Part shown: piece by piece, positions 35,301 to 45,612 of the stretch | Position numbering within the stretch: position 1 is the stretch's first letter | Layout of the letters: the number at the start of each line of letters is the position of its first letter | Assembly: GCA_023512835.1 (NCBI GenBank) | Contig: CM042092.1 | Location: forward strand, 41,558,258 to 41,622,257 | Length of the DNA: 64,000 bases | From: Taxillus chinensis | Lineage: Eukaryota > Streptophyta > Magnoliopsida > Santalales > Loranthaceae | Direction: 5' to 3' | Made by a program: the position numbers and the translations under genes | The notes under the pieces: generated by a model | Databases searched by the model: none | Told to the model about the DNA's origin: nothing | What the model saw: the letters and a program-made list of their open reading frames with translations, nothing else

Positions 35301-36835
35301 ATAGCACCAACTAATAACCATCATCTCCTGCCTACGTAGGTTATCCGCAATCAAAATCTTCCCCAAAACTACCGTCCAAGCAAAGAAAGCCAATTGCGGA
35401 GACAGTTTTTAAATAATTTTAAATTCATTAGACCTACTAATTTTAAAAATAATCCTATTTTTAAAAATAATTTTATTTTCAAAAATAATATCATGATGTC
35501 AAACGCACAAATAATAAAATGCCTAGTTCTGGAGACAGTGAATTATTGTTTTTCCATCTCAAAATCTCATTATACTTTGATTGCCTCGTAAACATTGGAA
35601 TATACAAGGTGGCAAGTGGGAAGAGATTGGATTTTATACGATCGCTCAACCATGGCCACTCAATTTCAGAATAACTTATATTTCCTGTTCACTCACATGA
35701 TTATTTTTTGTAGGGCATACTCAAACCACATATGACTATAAATATCCTCAAAGTTTGAGTTTTACCTAAAAAATTTATCAAATTGTAAACTTCAGTTCTT
35801 TATATTTGAACTAAAGTAGTAGAAGTCCACAATTTGAAAAAGTTTTTGATTGAAACACGAACTTCAATGATACTCTAGCTATAAGTGTTTGATATTTGCC
35901 CATATATGTATAATTTAAAAAAACATTTAACAAATCTAATATATCGTTGCTCCAAAAGCATATTAAACTGATTCATATAATTCTATAACCCTATCCCGAA
36001 TTCTATTATACTAGATTCTTTGTAGGACATATTCTCAGTGCACTGGCATTAGATTTGGCAAATACTTTTTTTATTGTCACAGGTATCATCCTGCAGAGGT
36101 AAATCCCACCTATTTGATTCCTCCTTAACGGAAATCAAACCTAGAACCTCTAAGGGACCTGGGGCCTGCTCTAAACACCTGAGGTAGCACTGGCAACTAA
36201 GAAGAAATAGGATTTTACTCAAAAATGGCTCCTTGATTTCCTAATTTTCTGGTAATGCAGATACAATCATATAATTCTTTTCAAAGGTATCTTAGATTTT
36301 TCTCGAAGTACAATAAGCCAACGACCCAAAAAACAACAGAAACCTGTAAACCCATTTGAGAGTGGATTTGAGTAGCAAACATTGTGTCATCCATAAATAC
36401 TTCTAATAAATATTCTGAAAGCATATTATACTGATCCGCAACACGAACTAAGAGACGGGTTATACAAACCAGACGATTGAGAGTGAATTCGAGTCCACCC
36501 ACTGCAACGTTGGGTTGGATCTCCGACGAACCATCTACCAAAGACTCCAACTCAAACACCGAGAAACCCTCATCACCGCTGCTTCTCCCGGAAGCTGCAG
36601 GAAAAATCATCACATTAGTCGTTTTTGGGGTTAGCACCGAGGAGGGCTGTTTGGCAGCAGGAACTTTCGGGACCGGAAACGCCGGGAAAAGTGAAATAGG
36701 AGGAAAGAAACGGGAATTGGTTATTGGTTTTAGGGACTCGGGATTGAAGATGCGTGAATATAGACATAGAATTGCAGTTGATGGGTTGACATTTTTGCGC
36801 AGTTGACGCAGAGTGGGGGGGTTTGGAGTGAACAT
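32303..36835 (-). CDS. Lipid phosphate phosphatase epsilon-like protein, chloroplast type (PAP2 superfamily), four exons
   Basis: Exons on the minus strand: 36835-36470, 34701-34476, 34160-34087 and 32530-32303, giving 297 residues with all introns GT-AG. Exon 2 ends in phase 1 and exon 3 begins with the two bases completing the codon. The N-terminus is Ser/Pro/Asn-rich, basic and low in acid, like a plastid transit peptide. The C-terminal half has several hydrophobic segments and the PAP2 signature: KQIVNQDRP (K161, R168, P169), MPSSH (P180-H183) and RVSQKLH (R226, H232). The Asp that often follows the last His is Gln, as I recall for Arabidopsis LPP-epsilon proteins (about 280-290 residues). 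Family members dephosphorylate phosphatidic acid at plastid membranes, feeding diacylglycerol to galactolipid synthesis. The reading frame is complete. The ATG lies only ~430 bp from the next transposon LTR. Confidence 0.9.
34880..35400 (-). mobile_element. 5'-truncated LINE fragment in intron 1 of the LPP gene
   Basis: On the minus strand the reading KILIADNLRRQEMMVISWCY, then CKAAEESVDHLLLRCPVSRL and WCLWREQNARLF, is the zinc-binding domain found at the C-terminus of plant L1-type reverse transcriptases. A frameshift follows, after which ELKFCFLKCHWDCL fits the usual LINE end. A short T/A-rich tail (minus strand) closes the element near 34880. Only the last ~500 bp remain, as expected from incomplete reverse transcription. 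It has the same orientation as the gene. Confidence 0.8.
35401..36469 (-). other. Rest of LPP intron 1: AT-rich, repeat-like
   Basis: The stretch 35401-35520 (runs of tttttaaaaataat, then atgtcaaacgcaca) resembles 36965-37085 upstream of the gene, suggesting a small AT-rich repeat, possibly a MITE, present twice. No coding sequence is seen in the rest. Confidence 0.35.
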
Positions 36836-37271
36836 GATGACCTAGCATTCCTCGTAGGGAACTTCAGACCTAGCAAAATCCCCTCCAGATGCAAAATATC
36901 CAAAATACTCCGTACGGTAGTGCTGCAATAAGGTGTTTTCCGGAATATTAGGCTTCGAAGTAATAATTTTTAAAAAAAATTATTATTTTTAAAAATTATA
37001 AATTCAAATAAATTTTTAATTTTTATAAATAATTTTAAATTCATAAATAATATTATCATATCAAAGCTTACACAAAACATACTCTCTATGCCAAAACACA
37101 TTCAAAGTTTGGACAGACTTTCAAGAACAATTCTCTCAAAATGATTTTTTCTATCATTATCAAATTTAATGCTATATTGTTGAATTGAAACAAAATCAAG
37201 AGCCCGTTTTTTTCATTATACAAAGATGAAAATGTTATGGGATCTAACCACTATAGTTTTTCAATATTTTG
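36836..37271 (-). promoter_or_regulatory. Upstream region of the LPP gene
   Basis: 436 bp between the ATG (36835) and the end of a minus-strand Copia LTR (37272). The half next to the LTR is very AT-rich (36965-37070). I cannot identify a convincing TATA box or other element. Confidence 0.4.
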
Positions 37272-38171
37272 TGTAGGTCTCAAAGTGAATCTAGAGGGAG
37301 GGTGAATAGACTCTTTTCACGAAAGCTTATGACTAATAGCTAGCAGAGGTATTCAAGTGATGACTATGCTATGATATTAATGGAGAAGATGACAATATAG
37401 TATAGGACTGTTTATGAACTATTTAATAGATCTGAGATGAGAGTAAATGCTATTGATATGACAGACCTCAAATTTAGAATGAATATTCCTATGGATGTCA
37501 ATATGGAAAGAATGACTTCGTTTGGAATGTTCTAAGATAGATGTTAATCGTGGATGAACAACGTAGAGAGTAAACAAGATGGTTGTACTGGATCTTATTG
37601 AACAAGTAGTGTACAATTAATCATTATAAGATTGTTCCTGTTCTTAATTGTCACAGCGCATAGTACTTGGAAGAATTCTCTCTTTCTTTCTCTCTAGCAT
37701 TGGAACGTTCAAGTTGATTCCTCAAAAGTTATTTCTTCAATGCATATAAGAATCCTTATTCCATGTTAGCGCTTCCTTACTTCGCATGAGGTAGATATGT
37801 GGAATCCTTATTCCGCATCAGCGCTTCCTTACTCCGCGTGAGTTCTTTACTCCACTTGAGTAATGGTTCGGATTCCCTATTCCGCATCAGTTGTCCTTAC
37901 TCCGCATCAGTCATTTCTTACTCCGCTCGAATGAAAGACTCGGATTCCTTAGTCCGTATCTTCTTTTCCTTAGACAGCTGGAGTGAAAGACTTAATTCTA
38001 TCTCCGCAATAAATCTCTCTTACTCCGTACAAGTTGTAGACTCGGATTCTCATTCCGCATAAATTGACTTAGTCCAATCAACAATAAAAGTGTGGATTCC
38101 TTAGTTGTTTTGTCAAGTGATTAGTCCGTACGAAGTGTCCTTACTCCGGATGAAGACTTGGTTATTTACCA

Positions 38172-40598
38172 TGTAAAGACTCGTATTTGGGTAGTTTTGA
38201 GAGATAGTCATTCTATGGGAATGTAACTATCTGGACGGTAGTGTAGCCGTCGATGCGAGCATTTTGACTGTACTTGGGCCCGATTTCGAGTCGGGGCCCC
38301 GTTTGACCCGATTGTTGACTTTTTGGGGTTTATTGGTTGACTTTGCGTTTGAGCAGTCATTTGAGTGTGATAATATCTGAACAATGTTGTGCTCGTTATT
38401 TCGAGCGTTTTGTGATAATTTGACTCAATTTGGAGTTCGTGACCTCGGGAGGTCAATTATTGCGTTCGGGTCAATTATTGCTGGGAGGCCAATTATTGGC
38501 AACGGTATATATATAATTAAGAACTGCCTTATCTCTTTAATTTCCATTTATTGGTGCGTGCGTGTTTGAGCAAGAGAGAGAGAGAGAGAAGGTGAAGAGC
38601 GTGAAGAGCTTTCTTGGTGATTTTGGGGCGATTGGAGCTCGTGGATTGCAAATAAATCTTCCAGGTAGGTGTCCTTAACTGTCTTACCTCGATCCTATCT
38701 TTGAATATGTGATCTGTGGTTGTATGAGTGTGTATTTTATGAGGGTTGAGAAGTCAACCATGGAAGTCTAGATGTAGATCTAGATGAATATATGATTTGT
38801 GTGTATTTCTGCTGTTATTGTGCGAATTAGAGGCGTTTAGGACGCGTTTTGAGGTAAATATCGCAGTTTATTGCGTAAAACATGTGTTTATGAGCGTCTG
38901 GGGGTCACTGGGTTGCTTCCAGACGAAGAACAGGCCAAAAACGATGATGAACAGTACCCTGGGCGAGTTTTAGAGTCGACGGACGATCAGCGACTATGGA
39001 GTCGCAGATGTGGAGTCGTGACTATGGAGTCGGCAACTTAGTTAGTCCGGAGGAGTTAGTCCGGATCAGTAGTCCGGAGGAGTTAGTCCGGATCAGTAGT
39101 CCGGAGGAGTTAGTCCGGAGTAGTTAGTCCGGAGGAGTTAGTCCGGAGGAGTTAGTCCGGATCAGTAGTCCGGAGGAGTTAGTCCGGATCAGTAGTCCGG
39201 AGGAGTTAGTCCGGAGTAGTTAGTCCGGAGGAGTTAGTCCGGAGGAGTTAGTCCGGATCAGTAGTCCGGAGTAGTTAGTCCGGAGGAGTTAGTCCGGAGT
39301 AGTTAGTCCGAAACAGTGATCCGTAGCATCATTCCGGAGCATCAAATCCGTAGGAGTGAAACAGTGATCCGTAGCATCAGTCCGGAGCATCAAATCCGTA
39401 GGAGTGAAACAGTGTTCCACAGCAGTGCAACTGCACTGCATTGGACATTTACATCGTAAACCATTTAAGTATTATACTTAAGTTACAATGTAAATAACGA
39501 AATACCCCCCATTTGGATTCAAAGAAAAATACTAGAAAAATTAATTCCCACTATTTCAAAATGTGAAAATTGGGTTTTAGTGTAAAATCTCGGAAAAACC
39601 CAAAAGTTCGTAGTGGTGAATTTTTGGAAAGTGGGGTTAGACATCTCGAAAAAATCCCCAAAAATCAGATTATCTTATTTATGATAAGGGAACCCAATGC
39701 CTGGGACTTTTAATTTCAAGAAAATAGGCGCTATGAGTACTTCCTTCATAAATCAAGGGTTGAGGATTTACTTGTGAAGACTGGCTACAATTCTAAAGGA
39801 AATGTTGAGAATGACATGCCATACTAATGTTAGTATGTTGATGTGAGGTATTGGGGCATGGACTCCGTGACTTGTTTGGGTTCTCACCGTGATGCACCGA
39901 TGGTGCTATGTGGTTGACGTGGCAGGCATATGCACCGATGGCAGGCCTGTGTGGCGACTGTGGCCGGGCATATTGCGTTGTGGACAGGCTAAGGCCTGAG
40001 TTGAGCCGTTGAGCTCGTGGAGCTAGGGGCGAGTGCCCCCGAGCTGGGATCCCATGGAGGATCGTGGACAAGTTGTCCTGATGTTTGTTGCAGGCCGAGT
40101 CCTAATGATTGTGCACACTACACGGTGCACGAGTACACTGAGCATATAGTATAGACTTATATGTGTTGCATGATGTGGAGTGTTAGGGTCACCTACTGAG
40201 CTTGTCGCTCACCCCTACTTGTTGCTTACCCTTTTCAGGTGTGACCCGAGACTAGTGGAGGACTTTCTTCCAGGAGGACGCCCACTACTCTGATGTATGA
40301 TATAGTTATATTCTGTATTGTTTTATGTGATATCCCGGACATGGGTCCATGGACAGTTGTATTTGCATACTGTATGATGTGATGTCCTGTATGATTGTTT
40401 GACTCTTTGTATGCATGATGATATATGGGAAAGTACAGGATTACCCTTGATGTATGACTGTACAGGGTTGCATATTTGAGACAGCACCCGCGGTGTAGTC
40501 TCTATTGGTGCTAGTCACCAACCCCTTGACCTTTCGGGTGCGGGCAAGGGGAAGTCATGTACCCGGTTCCGGGTTCCCTGGAATTCGGGGGCGTGACA
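38172..40598 (+). mobile_element. Solo Ty3 LTR (TGTAAAGACTCG family), copy B
   Basis: A 2427-bp LTR, TGTAAAGACTCG to GCGTGACA, with a perfect TACCA duplication (38167-38171 and 40599-40603). It is the sister of 24507-27053: the start, the gaacagtaccct block, the gtgcaact-cactg block and the U5 part align. It has a TATA-like ggtatatatataatt (38503), a GA tract (38573-38590) and the leader motif ccaggtaggtgtcc (38661-38674). Confidence 0.92.
39030..39330 (+). repeat. Minisatellite of agtccggaggagtt units in LTR copy B
   Basis: Some twenty units mixing agtccggaggagtt, agtccggatc and agtccggagtagtt. They occupy the same position in the LTR as the unrelated tcgtaggg/atccgtag array of copy A. Confidence 0.9.
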
Positions 40599-41026
40599 TA
40601 CCAAGTGTTTGACGACACTCATGATAATCCGGATCAGGATTATATATCCTATCCTTTGCTTTGCTCTTACAGGAGTAGGTCCGGATTAAAGTTTTATCTT
40701 CTGCACAGACTTAGAATAAACATGAAACATCTTAAATCAAATTACATAGGGTTTGATCTGCATCATCCAAATTCTAGGTTTGATTCAACAGATGGGTTGC
40801 AGATCTGCAGATTTGTTACCTATACTGCTTAAATCTGCACCGTTCATCTATTGGTGGTGGTTAGCAGTCATTAATGCGACAATAAATGCACTTGACTGTT
40901 CAGAGTGGCACAGGCAAACTACACAAACCCTAGTTGATGATATCGCTAAGTACGAATGTTGTGTTATGAATTTGCCTCAAAGATAGCTACCTCGAAGGTA
41001 TGGTGGCTCAAAGATTTGAGTCGATG

Positions 41027-41625
41027 TAATGACCCGTGTTTGGGATTGGAAGAATTAGCCATTTGTGTTTGGGCAAGGACTGTGAAGATCCGATTGTTAG
41101 TCCGGATCAGTGGGAAGTTAATCCAGATCAGTGGGAAGTTGATCCGAATTAGAGGGAAGTCAAATTCAGAGCATTATGTTCAAATCTGGAGCATTGTGGT
41201 CTAGTCCAGATCTTCTCTTCATATGGAGTAAGGATCTGAGGAACTATAGGAGGGTTGTGGTTGGGAATTTATTATGTGAACTTGACCTTATTGTGGCTTG
41301 TATGATGGGTGTTGAGTACATGTGTTATTGATGTGTTATGGATATGCATTGTTATGTTGTGCTTGTAAGTGTGCTATGTGGAATTGTGGAGCCTGTGTGG
41401 CTATGGTTGTGATAGCCTGTGTGGCTGTGGAGCCTGTGTGGCTGTGGTTGTGAAAGCCTGTGTGGCTGTGGAGCCTGTGTGGCCGTGATTGAGGAAGCCT
41501 GTGTGGCTGTGGTAATGGTTGTACTCGCTTTTGTGGCTTGTTTGTGTGTTGACATTTATAAATGTTGTTTGTAGATGCTAGGAGCATGGGATGGGTTGCG
41601 GAGATATGATCCCTACTGAGCTGTG
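41027..41625 (+). repeat. Ty3 LTR fragment (TGTAATGACC family)
   Basis: Starts TGTAATGACCCGTGTTTGGG and follows 11715-13229 with internal deletions: ctcttcatatggagtaagga (about 41214), tgaggaactataggaggg, and the gcctgtgtggctgtgg array (41388-41510). It stops in the gatccctactgagctgtg block, where the minus-strand LTR at 41626 begins. This suggests the minus-strand Copia element inserted into this LTR. Confidence 0.75.
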
Positions 41626-43564
41626 TGTAGGTCCTAAAGTGAGTCTAGAGGGGGCAGGGGGGTGAATAGACTTTCGTCGTTCGCAGAAGCTAGCTAGACT
41701 GTTAGCTGGTTTGGATTCGTTTATGGATAACTACATGAAAGTATTGATGGAGAAGAAGACAGTAGTAATGTGAGTCATAATGTGAGTCATAAATGAACTA
41801 TCAGATAAATATGAGATAGGAGAAAATGTTCTTGGCTGAACAAATCTCAGATGTAACAAGAATGAACTATGATAGTTTGGATTGTGGAAAACAACACTGA
41901 GATTAGTCTCGATGATCATGCTGGATCTTCGATGAACAAGAGTGTGTGATGAATCAAAATGGTTTGTTCTTGATATGGGTTCAACATGGTGCACAACACT
42001 TGGAATTTTTCTCTCAGAGCCTCTCTCTCTAGCGTTGGAACTCTTGCATTTCAATTCTGCAAAAGATTATTATCTTAATGTGTGTCAGAATCCTTTATCT
42101 GGTGTTTTGTGTTTTCCACACTTTCAGAGAGAGAGAGAGATTAAACTCCTGATTTTGTCGTTAAGTCTGTGAGAGAGATATATTTTAAGGTTAAAATGTT
42201 GTGCGCCTTGTTGTCTATCCTGACAGACTGACTTCCTGCCACTGAAAATGTGGGATGTCAGGGGATGGGTTGATCTGCTCTGATTTGCAGATCAAATGCC
42301 CATACCGTGTATTTTCATATAGTTGATCTTGGCCGTTCATTTGCGGATGGTGGTTGGCTGCAATTAATGCGACATTAAATGCGTTCAACTGCTCAGAATG
42401 GCGCAGGCTTACTGTATAAACCCTAGTTGATGATATTGCTAAGTTAGTAAACTTAGGGAATGCTTAGGGTTGCACGTTTGCCTCGAAGGTGGATGCCTCG
42501 TAGGTTTGGTGACTCGAAGATTTGGAGTATAGCTTGTGGAAGTTGCGGAAGTTGGTTTCAGGCTTTACAGCGCTAATTTTTGCGAGTCTACAACTCACAT
42601 ATCTTCGAGTCAAGAAGAAAACGAGGCTAGAGTTCAGGTTAGATTAGGTCTTTTATGTCACTCAATTAACTGTAAGGCAACGACTCTACTAGTGGCTCTT
42701 AGAGTGACTTCTTTGTAGTGCACTTTACCTACCTATTGTTATAGTTGCGAATCTACGACCCTAGCTCTGCGGGTCTACGACCTTTGGGTCTCTCAGTTTA
42801 CGTTACTTGACTAAGGGCCTCTTCGACTCTTCGAGTCTTAGGCTTTGCATTCCTTCCTTAGTATTTTGCAGTTGCTCATAAACTGAGTCTCCGTATACTT
42901 CGAGTCTTTGACTCAACAACTTTGACCCTTCAGCTATAACTCTTAGCTTTCAAGATCTCCGAGTCCGTGACGTCCGACAATTTCTGTAGATTAACTGTAC
43001 CTGTTTCTACAACCCTTGAGTCTACGACCCTACGAGCCTTTGAGTTACAGTTGCACTTTTGTTTGCCAATCCTAAATGCGTTGACTCTTCGACCTTCGAC
43101 CTACGAGTTTGTGAGTCCTATTTACGTAACAGTATTCTAAGGCTTCGACTCTGCAACCCTAGAGTTTACGAGTCTACTTTACGTTCTGTTAAGTGACTTA
43201 GGTGCTCTTAGGGACTCTACAATTCTACGGGCTTTGGGTCTTCGAGTCATTCAACGTTGGTTACTGTTCTTTAGAATTCTTCAACTCTACGAGTCTCTGA
43301 ATTTATTTACGCTTGCAATAAATCTCTCTTTTTCACACTTTGGCTCTACGACCTACGACCTTGGATCTACGAGTTGCAATGTGTTCTATCACAATTTTAT
43401 TTCGAGTCTCTAGACCCTATGAGTTTACGAGCCTCTCGCTAATATGTCCTGTGACAGTTCTACTTCTACGAGCTTCGACTCTTTGACCCTACGATCTTCA
43501 GATCAACGAGTCTCCAGACTTAGACTTTAATTTGGCAGCTTCATCAAATCATATATATCCCACA
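41626..43564 (-). repeat. 3' LTR of the minus-strand Copia element (LTR X, right copy)
   Basis: On the minus strand it starts TGTGGGATATATATG right after a polypurine tract and ends cactttaggacctaca, 1939 bp. The part 42720-43520 is a degenerate array of words such as ctacgagtcttcgac. A GA tract lies at 42127-42142. The ggggggtgaatagactttcg block near the end is typical of plant Copia LTR ends. Confidence 0.8.
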
Positions 43565-43577
43565 ATCTCCCCCTATT
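43565..43577 (-). other. Polypurine tract of the minus-strand Copia element
   Basis: On the minus strand aaatagggggagat abuts the LTR start TGTGGGAT. It is nearly the same tract as in the other two Copia elements. Confidence 0.8.
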
Positions 43578-43983
43578 TAATGTAAGCTGACAACGGGTGA
43601 AAACATGGAGTCTGAGACTACGAGTTTGATTGGGCATTTCAAAAATAAACAGATAGATATCTTTGAATGAGAAATTTTGAAGGAGATCAACAGTAAGAAA
43701 ATGCACACTCCTCTCCCCCGTAGGCATGAAGCTCTTCGTAGCTGTCTCTCGTTGAGAAGATAACTCCCACCACCTTGGGCCCTACGACTTTGCTCCCCCT
43801 GAGACAGACATACTCCCCCCTTTCTGGGGTGAGGAATAAGCACTAGAACACATGGGAGCAACACAAGAGAGTATAGGACAGCAGGCAGCATAGCAAAAAT
43901 ATAAACAAGAAGTAACTGAGATAAAGGAAGTACACAAAAATAGGAAATAAGAACAGTGTACAATCAAATAGAGTACAATACAG
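43578..43983 (-). other. 3' untranslated tail of the minus-strand third ORF
   Basis: Lies between the stop of the protease-like gene (about 43984) and the polypurine tract. The open frames seen here on the minus strand have no recognisable domain and are not called. Confidence 0.4.
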
Positions 43984-44298
43984 TTAATGAGTATACTCAG
44001 CATAAGAGACACTCTGAGTATACAGAAGTAATGCAGTTTGCTGGCGCATAAGCTGTGCAGGTGTCAGATTGGCAGAGGTGGCACAGTTGCATAGATACTA
44101 GAATTCCGGCACCAGACCAGAAAGGTCGAGGGTTGTCAGGACTCAAAGGTAAAAGCAGACAAAGAATTCGCAGCTATAAGGATCAGCCTGAGCAGGAACA
44201 CCATCGGTTACCCTTGAAATCGTCATTGGCTTACGAAGAGGCATATCTCCACATCCACGCCTAGATTGCATGATGCATGTGAACGCCCGATTGAACTT
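43984..44298 (-). pseudogene. Third ORF of the minus-strand Copia element, part 3: protease Gln/Cys end
   Basis: Continues the Ulp1-like domain after the Sirevirus insertion; the AACTT duplication keeps frame with part 2. The motif PAQADPYSCEFFVCFY holds the putative Cys (codon 44170-44172) with Gln and Asp before it, as in C48 proteases. A stop follows within a few codons. In another frame the reading NLTPAQLMRQQTALLLYTQ ends at a TAA (43984-43986), which parallels the ends of the other two copies. Confidence 0.6.
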
Positions 44299-45551
44299 TG
44301 TTGGATCAAACCCAGAATTTGGATAATGCTGATAAAGCCTTATGTAATTTGATCTGAGATCTTTTGTGTTTATTTGATCATTGCAGAAGGTATGTCACTA
44401 ATCCAAAGGTGCACTCGTGAGAGCAAAGCTAAGGACAGGATACATAATCCTGATCCAGGACAAGAGTTAGTGTCGTCAAACACTTGGTAAATAACCAAGT
44501 AACAAATACATACGGAATAAGGAACAATCCTACGGACTAAGAACTTAAAGGATAAGTGCGGAGTAAGGAAAATAAGTGCGGAGTAAGGAAAATAGATGCG
44601 GAGTAAAGAAAATAGATGCGGAGTAAAGAAACCAGATGCGGAGTAAGGAATCCGGACTTATTACTCGCCCGGAGTAAGGAACTTACATACGGAGTAAGGA
44701 ACTTACACACGGAGTAAGGAACTTACATACGGAGTAAGGAACTTACATACGGAGTAAGGAACTTACACACGGAGTAAGGAACTTACACACGGAGTAAGGA
44801 ACTTACATACGGAGTAAGGAACTTACATGCGGAGTAAGGAACTTACATGCGGAGTAAGGAACCTACATGCGGAGTGAGGAACTTACATGCGGAGTAAGGA
44901 AGCACTGACACGGAGTAAGGCTCCGAGCTTCATTAACTACGGAGTAAGGAAAATTACACCGGACCAAGAAGACACTGCTCCAACAAAACCGCATTTAAAG
45001 TTATCAGCTCGTGCTGTCCCGATGTAAGACGAATGCATTTAGATCAAGAAGAATCTTACACGTGGATCATCCGGATATGTGGACACAACCTTAATTGTAT
45101 CTTGGAACTCACAAAGACACTTATACTCTTCAAATCCAAGATCTTGAGCTCCACAATCCGCAGCAGTCAAGCGGAGCCAGATTACGAGGGATAATTAGTG
45201 CGGAACGCATTCCGGAACTTCAAGTTCCAAGGTTGTCTCTTAGGAATGTTTTGTATAAATATTCATACTTATACTTCATATAAAAGAGAGCTTAAGTGAA
45301 AACAAAAAAAAAAAAGGTACTTGGCTAGCGTGTGAGTTCATTGTTGTAAACAAAGTGTAAGAGAGTGTTTGCTTCTATTTTTGTTGTAATCACCTTGTGA
45401 TAATAAAACAAAATACTTCCACTATCTGGTTATCTTCCGCAGTGATTCTATCACTTAAACTAGATAAGTCTTTGTGTCTTGAGAGAAAAGAAAGAGTTTG
45501 AATAAGAGCCTATTCACCCCCCCCCCCCCTTTAGGCTCCAAGGGACCATCA
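44299..45551 (+). repeat. 5' LTR of Copia element 2
   Basis: 1253 bp, TGTTGGATCAAACCC to GGGACCATCA. It contains the GGAGTAAGGAAC array (44540-44920), a tataaatattc TATA-like box (about 45253) and a C-tract before the end. I see roughly a dozen differences from the 3' LTR outside the array, including gatccagg/gatccgg, a cagtcaagcggagcc rearrangement and homopolymer lengths. Confidence 0.93.
44540..44920 (+). repeat. 20-bp tandem array (acttacatacggagtaagga)
   Basis: About eleven perfect or near-perfect 20-bp units (44681-44900), preceded by degenerate units with gtgcggagtaaggaaaata. Units alternate between catacgg, cacacgg and catgcgg. The 3' LTR has the same array with a different order of these variants (56150-56500). 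Confidence 0.92.
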
Positions 45552-45553
45552 AG

Positions 45554-45565
45554 TGGTATCGGAGC
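45554..45565 (+). other. tRNA-iMet primer binding site of Copia element 2
   Basis: tggtatcggagc, one base different from the standard site (A to G), two bases after the LTR end. Confidence 0.88.
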
Positions 45566-45612
45566 AAGTTCTACTTCGTTCTAAGTAGAGATCCCACTCT
45601 TTCAATCTCGAA

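Larger units (their letters stand above)
37272..41026 (-). repeat. Minus-strand Copia LTR X, left copy, with nested solo LTR
   Basis: The LTR end, on + tgtaggtctcaaagtgaatct, matches that of the right copy (41626). Bases 37272-37740 match 41626-42100, and 40797-41026 match about 42280-42530. Between them, 37750-38171 and 40599-40791 carry reversed Copia-LTR sequence like 44299-44640: attccgcatcag words, the gacttggttatttacca block, and tttgattcaaca as the reverse of an LTR start. The right copy lacks that part. The solo Ty3 LTR 38172-40598 is nested inside, and 41027 begins another Ty3 LTR. Confidence 0.65.

Noticed and set aside
44540..44920. Regular 20-bp repeats that could suggest a CRISPR-like array
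   Set aside because: Units are contiguous without unique spacers, occur in both LTRs of a retrotransposon, and the DNA is plant.
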